Notes under the pieces: generated by a model | What the model was told of the DNA's origin: nothing | Seen by the model: the letters and a program-made list of their open reading frames with translations, nothing else | Databases searched by the model: none | Shown: positions 12,941 through 19,490 of the stretch, piece by piece | Layout: every line of letters starts with the position of its first letter | How positions within the stretch are numbered: position 1 is the stretch's first letter | Assembly: GCA_964596835.1 (NCBI GenBank) | Contig: CAZQVV010000047.1 | Location: 1-19,490, forward strand | Direction of reading: 5' to 3' | Length of the DNA: 19,490 nt | Origin: JAADGZ01 sp964596835 | GTDB lineage: Bacteria > Pseudomonadota > Gammaproteobacteria > UBA6429 > Thiohalophilaceae | Translations under genes and position numbers: made by a program

Positions 12941-15508
12941 TCAAAGCCGATTTTTCCTGGCAACCTTTTTTCTAATTGCCTGTTTCTTTGCGATCTTTTT
13001 CTTTGTAACTTTCTTCTTTGCGACTTTTTTCTTTACAACCTGTTTCTTTGCGACTTTTTTCTTTGCGATCTTTTTCTTTACGACCTGCTTCTTTGTGACT
13101 TTTTTCTTTACAACCTGTTTCTTTGCGACTTTTTTCTTTGCGATCTTTTTCTTTACGACCTGCTTCTTTGCGACTTTTTTCTTTGTGATCTTTTTCTTTA
13201 CGACCTGCTTCTTTGTGACCTTCTTCTTTGTGACTTTTCGTTCAGCAGCTTTCTGTTGCTTACTGCTCCTGCCTCTCTTCCGGGTATTATCTTTAACCGT
13301 CGCCTGATTTAACTTTGATGTATCTATCGTAACTTCTGCCTCACCGGCCAGTTCAAAATCAATCTTACGATCATCCAGACTGACACGCGCTACACAGATC
13401 CGCAGGCGATCACCCAGCCGATACATCTTACGAGTACGCTCGCCCAGCATGCGGTGTTTTACGGGTTCAAAATGGAAGTAGTCTTTACCCAGACTGGTCA
13501 CATGAACCAGTCCTTCTACAAAAATATCATCCAGCTCGATAAACAGACCAAAGCCGGTCACACTGCTGATAGTGCCGTCGTACTCCTGGCCGATTTTATC
13601 CAGCATAAATTCACACTTGAGCCAGTCTGTTGCATCACGGGTGGCCTCGTCGGCGCGACGTTCAGTCTGCGAACAGTGTTCTCCCAGTTTCGCCATCGCA
13701 TCATGACCATAGCGAAACCCTTTTTCCCGTTTATGTTCCAACAGATGCCGAATGGCGCGATGAACCAGTAGATCCGGATAACGGCGAATAGGCGAGGTAA
13801 AATGGGCATAGGCGTCGAAGGCCAAACCAAAATGACCCACATTGTCCGGGCTGTAAACCGCCTGTTGCAGGCTGCGCAACATCACGGTTTGAATCAGGTG
13901 GGCGTCCGGACGCGCCTGAATCTCGCTGAGCAACCTGGCAAAATCCTTGGCTGAAGGTTTGTCACCCCCACGCAGTTGCAAACCAAATTCTCCGAGAAAC
14001 TCGCGCAAAGCTTCCAGTTTGATCTGTTTGGGTCCTTCATGAATGCGATAAAGCGCCGGAATTTTATTTTTCAGCAAATAACGGGCCGTGGCCACATTGG
14101 CCATAATCATAAACTCTTCGATCAACCGATGCGCATCATTGCGCACCACCGGCACGATTTTTTCAATTTTGCGATCGGCACCAAAAACAATCCGGGTTTC
14201 GGTGGTATCAAAATCAATCGCCCCGCGTTGGCTGCGGCGTTTACCCATTAACTGATACAGACTATGCAAATTCTCCAGATGCGGCAGTACCGCAGTATGT
14301 TCCTCACGCAGTTTCTCATCACCCTCCACCAGCATGGCGGCAACCTTAGTATAGGTAAGACGAGCGTGTGAGTGCATTACAGCGGGATAAAAACGTGCTT
14401 TCTCAAAATCACCCCGAGCATCGAGCTGCATGTCACAAACCATGCACAGACGATCGATATGCGGATTCAGTGAACATAAGCCGTTGGATAACACTTCCGG
14501 CAACATAGGGATAACACGCTCGGGGAAATAGACTGAATTACCACGGGCGGTCGCTTCGATATCCAGTGCTGAATCCGGCTGCACGTAATGGGAGACATCA
14601 GCAATAGCCACCAGCAGGCGCCAACCTTCGCCCTTGCGTTCGCAGAACACCGCATCATCAAAATCGCGGGCATCCTCGCCATCAATTGTCACCAGCGGCA
14701 GCTTACGAATATCCTTGCGTCCGGCCTTGTCGCCCTCGCTAACCTCAGCGGTATAGGCGGTGATTTCCTGTTCGACCGCATCCGGCCAGCGCTGATGCAA
14801 TCCGTGAGATCGAATGGCGATGTCAATTTCCATTCCCGGCGCCATGTGCTCACCCAGGATCTCAACCACATGACCAATCGCCTGACGAAAACGGGTCGCC
14901 GGTTGCGCAATCTCAACACTGACAATCTGTCCATTTTTCGCCCCCCCCAGGTATTCAGAGGAGACCAGGATGTCCTGACTCAGACGCTTGTTATCCGGCA
15001 CCAGGCAGGCCACACCGTCTTCTATCAGCAAACGACCGACCACCGACTGGTGGGCGCGTTCCAGTATCTCCACCACCACGGCCTCGCGACGACCTCGGCG
15101 GTCAACCCCCGCCACACTGACCACGACCCAATCACCATGCATCAGAGCGCGCATTTCACGTGCGGAGATAAACAGATCATCACCGCCTTCTTCCGGTTGC
15201 AAAAAACCAAAACCATCCGGATGACCGATCACTCGGCCCCTAATCAGATCCATCTTGCTGACCAGACAGTATTCCTTGCGGCGATTGAAAATCAGCTGCC
15301 CATCCCGCTCCATCGCCCGCAGACGCCGACGCAGGGCTTCACGCTGCTCAGGATCTGTCAGCTTCAATCCTTTCGCCACCTGCTCCCGATTGAGAGGCTG
15401 GCCAGCCTGGTCCAGCATTTCTATGATAAATTCCCGGCTGGGAATTGGATTTTCGTATTTTCTTGCTTCCCGCCTGGCGTAGGGATCAACTGGAGCCTTT
15501 TTGCTCAT
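12941..15508 (-). CDS. rnr: Ribonuclease R with an expanded lysine-rich tail
   Basis: This 3'-5' exoribonuclease digests structured RNA and takes part in rRNA and mRNA quality control. The domains of the 855 aa are: a winged-helix N-terminus (about 22-80), two cold-shock domains (about 88-240) with GHPDGFGFLQPEEGGDDLF, the RNB catalytic domain with DGEDARDFDDA at 276-286 supplying the Mg-binding aspartates, and an S1 domain (about 660-740) with SSVTGFGLFIELDDIFVEGL. The last 98 residues are a repeat tail of about 19 pentads, [KQ][VI][TAV]KK. RNase R of E. coli also ends in a lysine-rich region, linked to tmRNA-SmpB and substrate handling, but not in such regular repeats. The start at 15508 gives MSKKAPVDPYARREARKYEN, the family N-terminus. 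Confidence 0.97.
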   Translation of the reverse strand: MSKKAPVDPYARREARKYENPIPSREFIIEMLDQAGQPLNREQVAKGLKLTDPEQREALRRRLRAMERDGQLIFNRRKEYCLVSKMDLIRGRVIGHPDGFGFLQPEEGGDDLFISAREMRALMHGDWVVVSVAGVDRRGRREAVVVEILERAHQSVVGRLLIEDGVACLVPDNKRLSQDILVSSEYLGGAKNGQIVSVEIAQPATRFRQAIGHVVEILGEHMAPGMEIDIAIRSHGLHQRWPDAVEQEITAYTAEVSEGDKAGRKDIRKLPLVTIDGEDARDFDDAVFCERKGEGWRLLVAIADVSHYVQPDSALDIEATARGNSVYFPERVIPMLPEVLSNGLCSLNPHIDRLCMVCDMQLDARGDFEKARFYPAVMHSHARLTYTKVAAMLVEGDEKLREEHTAVLPHLENLHSLYQLMGKRRSQRGAIDFDTTETRIVFGADRKIEKIVPVVRNDAHRLIEEFMIMANVATARYLLKNKIPALYRIHEGPKQIKLEALREFLGEFGLQLRGGDKPSAKDFARLLSEIQARPDAHLIQTVMLRSLQQAVYSPDNVGHFGLAFDAYAHFTSPIRRYPDLLVHRAIRHLLEHKREKGFRYGHDAMAKLGEHCSQTERRADEATRDATDWLKCEFMLDKIGQEYDGTISSVTGFGLFIELDDIFVEGLVHVTSLGKDYFHFEPVKHRMLGERTRKMYRLGDRLRICVARVSLDDRKIDFELAGEAEVTIDTSKLNQATVKDNTRKRGRSSKQQKAAERKVTKKKVTKKQVVKKKITKKKVAKKQVVKKKIAKKKVAKKQVVKKKVTKKQVVKKKIAKKKVAKKQVVKKKVAKKKVTKKKIAKKQAIRKKVARKNRL
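12953..13237. repeat. 15-bp / 45-bp tandem repeat encoding the RNase R tail
   Basis: About 19 codon blocks of 15 bp encode [KQ][VI][TAV]KK. They group into larger 45-bp units of the QVVKK-K[VI][AT]KK-K[VI][AT]KK order. The plus strand is correspondingly rich in CTTTTTTCTTTG. The repeats are imperfect, and all preserve the frame. Confidence 0.9.
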
Positions 15509-15584
15509 AGGTAAAATCTGTCCTGTCTTAAAAATGTATAAAACATGCATTGTAGCGCAGGCGAATCCATACCGCTGATATTAT

Positions 15585-15613
15585 TTGACAATTCCGGGGA
15601 TGATCGGTAAAGT
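15585..15613 (+). promoter_or_regulatory. Sigma-70 promoter of the tRNA-Leu gene
   Basis: There is a perfect -35 TTGACA (15585-15590), a 17-bp spacer and a -10 TAAAGT (15608-15613). A GC-rich discriminator GCGCGACC follows, of the kind found in stable-RNA promoters under stringent control. Transcription would begin near 15620, about 17 nt before the mature tRNA. Confidence 0.8.
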
Positions 15614-15636
15614 GCGCGACCTCAAGACAGCCTCAC

Positions 15637-15723
15637 GCCGAGGTGGTGAAATTGGTAGACACGCTAGCTTCAGGTGCTAGTGGGGGCAACCCCGTGGAGG
15701 TTCAAGTCCTCTCCTCGGCACCA
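15637..15723 (+). tRNA. tRNA-Leu (anticodon CAG)
   Basis: This 87-nt class II tRNA has acceptor stem GCCGAGG/CCTCGGC, discriminator A and an encoded CCA (15721-15723). The D-arm has TGGTGAAATTGGTAGACAC. The anticodon stem CTAGC/GCTAG encloses the loop TTCAGGT, with CAG at 15671-15673 reading CUG codons. The long variable arm TGGGGGCAACCCCGT and the T-arm GAGGTTCAAGTCCTC are typical of tRNA-Leu. It is divergent from rnr, as in related genomes. Confidence 0.97.
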
Positions 15724-15762
15724 AATTCAAAGACCCTCACAGACCACCAAAAACTACGCAAG

Positions 15763-15786
15763 GCACTGTTTCTACAGTGCTTTTTT
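15763..15786 (+). terminator. Intrinsic terminator of tRNA-Leu
   Basis: GCACTGT (15763-15769), loop TTCT and ACAGTGC (15774-15780) form a perfect 7-bp stem, followed directly by six T. It lies 40 nt after the tRNA. It has no U-tract on the minus strand, so it would not stop transcripts arriving from the convergent gene at 15899. Confidence 0.9.
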
Positions 15787-15898
15787 CCCTCTGATTTTTT
15801 GTTTCGTTGTCACTCATGGTCTCTGGATGTCGCTTTTGTGGAACGTGAGTGGAACGCAGATCGATGCTTATCTTCTCCAAAGTACGCACGTTCACTGT

Positions 15899-17158
15899 TC
15901 ATGATTCACTCACATCAATCTCGTTAACCGGCGAAGAGCGTGCACGCATCCTTCCTTGCAGAGACTGTCGAACGAACAACACGGAAGCACTCTCATTTGA
16001 CTCGATGAGTTGCCGAATCTGAGCGGCCACATCCTCGATTTTATTCAACCTGGATGCAGCATCCAACGCCCGATCATACGCCTCCACCACATCGACACGG
16101 GTCACTTCGTAACCCCACCCCTCACTCAACCAACGAAGCGCAGCCATTGCACAACCGAGCGCGAATACCGGTTCCGTATCAAGGTAATCTCTCGCCGCTC
16201 TTGTCAGCGTTTTCGGATCACAGTGGCTCCGGTCGGCGAGTTCCAGTGCCAGATCAAAAAGCTTGATCTGCCTGGCCGTGGCGAACCACTTACCCTCTTC
16301 TCCCGGTGTAGTGGCAATCAAGTCAGCCAAAATCTGCGACTTGTCCTTCATGGGGTAACGCTTGGCGACCGCGCGAAACCGGGCGAGATAGGAATTGCCT
16401 ACCGCAGCACTCAATCCATAGCGTTGATAGGCCTCATCAGTCAGGCCGGACGAAATCAGGATCTCCTCACAGGCCTGATCGATCACGGAATCCGGCTGAT
16501 TCAATCCTCGCGAGGCCTCGGCATATTGGACAGCGTCCGCTTTCTTCCCCAAGGCCAAAAGCGCCTCGACACCATAGCGCCGGTAATGCCACATCGGATA
16601 CCGATTTAATTCCAGCAAATCGAGTAACTCCTGACACCGCCCCACCACCAACAGACAGGACAGACACGCCGTCGTGCCGTGGAAATAGCGACCCGGATTC
16701 GAACCCGACCAGCAGGATCGCAGCGTGGAAACCAGCTCATCAGCCCATTTCCCGGCCACCGCCACCGAGCCACAAATCTCACCCCACCGTTCACCGACCG
16801 GACCGAGGTAATCGACACCATCATCTGCCATGACCTGCCAGAGCCGGTCTAGCCATTTACTGCGTGTCTTGTCGTCAGCAGGTGCCTTGACGATAATCGG
16901 TATCAACGCATTCAGCGTTTTGTAAACGGCCGAACCCAAAGCACCGCTGGAACTGTCTATATGCTCCAGCGCTGGCCAAAGCTTTTCCATCAGACGAACC
17001 GCGCCCTCTGCTCCGAGAACAGGATCTTTTTTTGCAACCCTTTTGATCTCGGAGACAGCTTCGCGAAGACGCTGGCACGCCAGTCGGGATGCCTTCCAGC
17101 TGTAAGCACCTGTTCGGAATCGGGCGGGAAAAGTCCATTTGTGTTTACTGTGAGCCAT
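15899..17158 (-). CDS. Hypothetical alpha-helical protein, function unknown
   Basis: I do not recognise a named domain. The 419 aa are soluble and mostly helical. They begin MAHSKHKWTFPARFRTGAYS and carry repeated paired-helix stretches of a TPR/HEAT-like kind: ELLDLLELNRYPMWHYRRYG, ALLALGKKADAVQYAEASRG and ACEEILISSGLTDEAYQRYG are successive. Other notable strings are TPGEEGKWFATARQ, CDPKTLTRAARDYL and AALRWLSEGWGYEVT. There is no signal peptide, membrane helix or catalytic motif. I chose ATG 17158 as the start of the regular-looking protein. A GTG at 17197 abuts the stop of the small ORF upstream (TGA-GTG), and would add 13 residues by coupled re-initiation. It is probably the third gene of the Fic operon and faces tRNA-Leu tail to tail. 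Confidence 0.8.
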   Translation of the reverse strand: MAHSKHKWTFPARFRTGAYSWKASRLACQRLREAVSEIKRVAKKDPVLGAEGAVRLMEKLWPALEHIDSSSGALGSAVYKTLNALIPIIVKAPADDKTRSKWLDRLWQVMADDGVDYLGPVGERWGEICGSVAVAGKWADELVSTLRSCWSGSNPGRYFHGTTACLSCLLVVGRCQELLDLLELNRYPMWHYRRYGVEALLALGKKADAVQYAEASRGLNQPDSVIDQACEEILISSGLTDEAYQRYGLSAAVGNSYLARFRAVAKRYPMKDKSQILADLIATTPGEEGKWFATARQIKLFDLALELADRSHCDPKTLTRAARDYLDTEPVFALGCAMAALRWLSEGWGYEVTRVDVVEAYDRALDAASRLNKIEDVAAQIRQLIESNESASVLFVRQSLQGRMRARSSPVNEIDVSES

Positions 17159-17197
17159 AATCGTATTCAGCCATCTAAGGGGATTCGTCCTTATCAC

Positions 17198-17329
17198 TCA
17201 ACGACAGGTCGTGTTTCCCCATTCATTCAGTGCATCCAGTATTTTCTGAGCGTCCACATCACCTTCACGCTCATCGCGTAATTGTGCAACCCGTTTCTGA
17301 TGGCTGCGTATTCCGGCCAAGTTGATCAC
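17198..17329 (-). CDS. Possible 43-aa small ORF between the Fic gene and the helical protein
   Basis: The ORF reads MINLAGIRSHQKRVAQLRDE, then REGDVDAQKILDALNEWGNT, then TCR, from a GTG at 17329; a TTG precedes it. It is highly charged, helix-forming and without low-complexity bias. It starts 21 bp after the Fic stop and ends exactly where an in-frame GTG of the next gene begins, so it fits as a middle gene of an operon. I see no strong ribosome site and no family. It might equally be the remnant of a longer gene. Confidence 0.4.
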   Translation of the reverse strand: MINLAGIRSHQKRVAQLRDEREGDVDAQKILDALNEWGNTTCR

Positions 17330-17349
17330 CAATTCTTACCGATGCGACA

Positions 17350-18744
17350 TCAACACCACGTTTCCTTCCACGCCTGGTATTGCAATGGACGCAAACGATA
17401 ACGCGCAATGTTTCCTTCATGTAGACTCATTGCTTCCGTTTCTACCACCTCGATGAAGCGCGCGCGATCCTCTTGTGGCACGCCCTCTATAGCACGCTGC
17501 TTGATAAATGCTACTGCGGTCTTCTTATCCATGCCACTGCGAACAATCTCGGCGACGATCTCAGCCACCAATGTACGATATCTCAAACGAAATGGATCAG
17601 GTTCTCCTAACGACCGGCACACGGCTGAATATCGTGCACACGAGCGCTCATAAGCCCAGATGAACACATCGCGCAGTAACTCGATTCGATTGAGCTCATA
17701 TACTCCCAGCAACCCTTCTATATAAGCTCGCTCAGGCACGTCCACAAACGACAGCGGACTCAGGTTCTCACGGATAAGTGGCAAATTCGCGGCAAGGCGC
17801 GAAACACGTTTATTCACATCCTCAAATGGTTGCAAATAGGAAAAATGGATCATAGCAAAGAAGGCTTGCTCGAATGGGTCGATAATTGCTGCAGCGGTGT
17901 CAAGAACTTGCTGGAAATATTCATCAATCAATTGCGGCACTTCCAGCGGATGGTAGACTGTGCCACTGATATTAACCGCAATGGTGCGTAAACGCCCACA
18001 AGCCTGTGGATCAGCGAGCAGGTTATCCGATAGCAAGGCATGCAGGTTGAGAATGGTGTAACGATTAAAACCAACTTCGGTGGCCTGCTCAACTAACAAC
18101 TCGATGGCGGCCTTGTGATTCAGAATCATCTGCGCTTCCAGGACATCTTTACCTTCGGCGGCCTCTCCCAATTCAAGCAGACGTTCGGTTTCAAGTAGTG
18201 AGTACGTATTGCCCTCAAGACGGCTGGAATTCCAGGATAGATCTATTAGCAAGCGATTGAATATCCGCCGTGCATACGTTCCAGCCAGGCGCTGACTATC
18301 GGGTGAGCGTCCCATCTCGAGAAGATGCTGCCGTGTTTCTGCTGAAAGATAAAAGGTATCGTTGGGTCGGTATTCCTCAAGGAAAACCCGATTGTATCCG
18401 ACTGGAATCCGCTTCTGAATCGGTTCGCGGACGGCTTGTTTAATGGCCTCCCCCTCGGGTGAAATCGGTACGTAAACCCCACCACGCGCTTCCAACTGTG
18501 CTTCGCCTGAAACGGCGCGACCCTCACCCGTGATAACAGGCAGCCGATAGCGACTGCCCCGACCACGGCCCTCGACAACCAGCCGCTTCTGTTCGACCAG
18601 TAATGCCAGACGGCGCTGCAACATCCGTGGAGGAAGATCGAACTCCAGCCCATCACGAATGGTCTTGACCGGCACTCCATCAGGATAATCCGCCAGGATC
18701 GTAATAATAGCCTCAAGCTCTTGTTCGGGAATTTTTTTAGGCAT
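17350..18744 (-). CDS. Fic-fold protein with N-terminal winged helix and degenerate active site
   Basis: The protein has 464 aa. Residues about 5-68 look like a winged helix (AIITILADYPDGVPVKTIRD, then PRMLQRRLALLVEQKRLVVE and GRGSRYRL). Residues about 150-400 are a Fic domain. The inhibitory motif S173-x3-E177-G178 is intact (SSRLEGN), at the N-terminal side as in class II Fic proteins. The active-site loop is Q305-P-F-E-D-V-N-K-R-V-S-R316 against the canonical HPFx[DE]GN[GK]RxxR. The catalytic His is thus Gln and the first Gly is Val, while the Pro, Phe, Asn and Arg residues remain. AMPylation as usually catalysed is therefore doubtful. I recall other Fic-family proteins with LQPFEDVNKR, so this may be a stable subfamily rather than a dead copy. 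The ATG at 18744 lies about one base after the predicted transcript start. Confidence 0.88.
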   Translation of the reverse strand: MPKKIPEQELEAIITILADYPDGVPVKTIRDGLEFDLPPRMLQRRLALLVEQKRLVVEGRGRGSRYRLPVITGEGRAVSGEAQLEARGGVYVPISPEGEAIKQAVREPIQKRIPVGYNRVFLEEYRPNDTFYLSAETRQHLLEMGRSPDSQRLAGTYARRIFNRLLIDLSWNSSRLEGNTYSLLETERLLELGEAAEGKDVLEAQMILNHKAAIELLVEQATEVGFNRYTILNLHALLSDNLLADPQACGRLRTIAVNISGTVYHPLEVPQLIDEYFQQVLDTAAAIIDPFEQAFFAMIHFSYLQPFEDVNKRVSRLAANLPLIRENLSPLSFVDVPERAYIEGLLGVYELNRIELLRDVFIWAYERSCARYSAVCRSLGEPDPFRLRYRTLVAEIVAEIVRSGMDKKTAVAFIKQRAIEGVPQEDRARFIEVVETEAMSLHEGNIARYRLRPLQYQAWKETWC

Positions 18745-18751
18745 GAGTCAG

Positions 18752-18780
18752 ATTATATGTCGCAAAAAACAATATGGCGA
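18752..18780 (-). promoter_or_regulatory. Promoter of the Fic operon, predicted leaderless
   Basis: On the minus strand a perfect -10 TATAAT (18757-18752) follows a -35 TCGCCA (18780-18775; four of six consensus bases) at a 17-bp spacer. Transcription would begin at about 18745, next to the ATG at 18744. The intervening CTGACTC holds no Shine-Dalgarno sequence. Confidence 0.65.
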
Positions 18781-18823
18781 CATATAAACACTTTATTTGT
18801 CGCTTATTCTTCTTATTCGTCGT
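18753..18823. promoter_or_regulatory. Operator array of TTATATGTCGC half-sites upstream of the Fic gene
   Basis: TTATATGTCGC (18753-18763) and GCGACATATAA (18777-18787) form a perfect 11-bp inverted repeat with a 13-bp spacer. Two more half-sites follow in direct orientation: TTATTTGTCGC (18793-18803, 10 of 11) and TTATTCGTCGT (18813-18823, 8 of 11). Half-site starts on the plus strand are 40 and 20 bp apart, close to whole helical turns. The left arm covers the -10 and the right arm touches the -35, so binding would repress. The winged-helix Fic protein is the natural candidate to bind it. Confidence 0.7.
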
Positions 18824-18946
18824 GAAAAAGGGGGTTAACGTCGCAAACCTGGCAAGCTAATGCTCAAATATAAACAATATTGAAAACTTTGGTTGGCGCT
18901 TACCTTAAAATGAGCCATTGGGTTCAATGAATGCGCCACTAGCTAA

Positions 18947-18969
18947 AGCCGTCCCAGGACGGCTTTTTT
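18947..18969 (+). terminator. Orphan intrinsic terminator on the plus strand
   Basis: AGCCGTCC and GGACGGCT form a strong stem; in practice the last pair opens to give a CCAG loop. Five more T follow the stem's final T. No plus-strand gene ends here. Just upstream, TGGCGC (18894-18899) can pair with GCGCCA (18933-18938), and a TTGAAA at 18880-18885 is a weak -35 candidate. A short RNA of about 60-80 nt would fit, but nothing else supports it. Confidence 0.7.
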
Positions 18970-19490
18970 AATGCCTCAAATCAATCAGTTATCTTAATTT
19001 ACAGCCTATTACAGGCCAATGAAATTCATTATGGACGGTGGGTAGAACAGGCAGAAGAAAAACACCAGCATATTTTTGTATCTGGCTTCGGGCAATCTGA
19101 TAGTTCCGCCAGTAGAAAATCGCCAACTCAAAAAGCATCCCATTAAATTACGAGTAAAATAGTTCAGGCTTAATATGGCAGGCAGTATTAGATTGCAAGT
19201 CCAGTTTTGACCCTGTAGCTAGTCAGAAAACAACCGTTTAAGCATCTGCTAAGCAAAAAGAGTTATTCGCCTCCATTTGACAAATGAGTACTACCGGCCA
19301 AAAGGAGACGTTCAACTATTTTGATTAAACTTCAGCTGCCACCATAAAGCGGTCGTTCGGGGATGTCAGTTTGACAATCAAAATGAGGGGTAAGCAGACG
19401 TTCATAAATTTTGAACACTCTGGATATGGCATGGAAAATAGAGTAGAGAGCAGCGAAAACACTGTATACATAGCGTTTACGCAACTCCCC
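18970..19490. other. Gene-free right end of the window
   Basis: I find no credible coding sequence or RNA gene in these 521 bases. The only structure I see is a weak 45-bp periodicity from 19257 onward, listed separately. Confidence 0.5.
19257..19436. repeat. Imperfect 45-bp periodic motif AAGSRGWCGTTCR
   Basis: AAGGAGACGTTCA (19302), AAGCGGTCGTTCG (19347) and AAGCAGACGTTCA (19392) start exactly 45 bp apart. The first and third also share ATTTTG four to nine bases later. A weaker fourth copy, AAAGAGTTATTCG, stands at 19257, again 45 bp upstream. The sequence between motifs is not conserved, so this may be a decayed tandem repeat or spaced binding sites. Confidence 0.4.

Noticed and set aside
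12953..13237. Regular short repeats that might be a CRISPR array
   Set aside because: The units are contiguous, in frame and have no unique spacers. They encode the RNase R tail.
12935..13312. A 125-aa plus-strand ORF rich in Phe, Leu and Cys
   Set aside because: It is the reverse reading of the AAG-rich RNase R tail. The Phe/Leu/Cys bias follows directly from the Lys repeats on the other strand.
14588..15514. A 308-aa plus-strand ORF opposite rnr
   Set aside because: It is wholly inside the well-supported RNase R gene and shows no domain of its own. Long antisense frames are common in such sequence.
15637..15900. tRNA-Leu as the attachment site of an integrated island
   Set aside because: No integrase ORF lies beside it and I found no second copy of the tRNA 3' end (CTCCTCGGCACCA) to the right. 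It remains possible beyond the window, so it is mentioned only as context.

Overview
The window looks like a chromosomal segment of a gammaproteobacterium. The evidence is the block rnr - rlmB - rpsF - rpsR - DUF2232 - rplI - dnaB - alr read in one direction (minus strand), with a tRNA-Leu just upstream of rnr. That order is the one I know from Pseudomonas and relatives. S18, L9 (149 aa) and RNase R also read as gammaproteobacterial. I cannot name the species. Two runs of exactly 100 N (9083-9182 and 11322-11421) show that this is a scaffolded draft assembly, and both gaps fall inside tandem repeats.

Layout. 1-183 is intergenic repeat. 184-3653 holds yebC, a lipoprotein apbE and radA, all minus strand. 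3821-5782 holds two plus-strand genes: a soluble PDC/Cache-type sensor and a SAM-dependent methyltransferase. 5783-6213 is a repeat-rich spacer in which a copy of a dispersed repeat appears to be split by a 211-bp MITE-like element. 6214-8702 is alr and dnaB with an ATGA overlap. 8703-9373 is a gene-free, gap-containing repeat region. 9374-15508 is the translation/RNA block rplI, DUF2232, rpsR, rpsF, rlmB, rnr. 15585-15786 is a complete tRNA-Leu(CAG) unit with promoter and terminator. 15899-18744 looks like an accessory minus-strand operon: a winged-helix Fic-domain protein with a degenerate active site, a 43-codon ORF, and a 419-aa helical protein of unknown function. 18745-19490 holds its control region, an orphan terminator and otherwise no gene.

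How the genes fit together. The core block makes ribosomal proteins S6, S18 and L9, modifies 23S rRNA (RlmB), degrades RNA (RNase R), and supplies the replicative helicase and D-alanine for the cell wall. rpsF has a leader that can fold into the S6:S18 autoregulatory motif. Two neighbouring core proteins carry large in-frame tandem-repeat tails: S6 (9-residue SNEAKPAAG units) and RNase R (pentads of the [KQ][VI][TAV]KK type).

The most promising candidate for something undescribed is the Fic operon. Its Fic motif has Gln in place of the catalytic His. It has an N-terminal DNA-binding-like domain. Its promoter lies inside a perfect 11-bp inverted repeat followed by two further half-sites, and the transcript is predicted to be leaderless. 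This suggests an autoregulated transcription factor built on a pseudo-Fic fold, which is an inference from sequence only.
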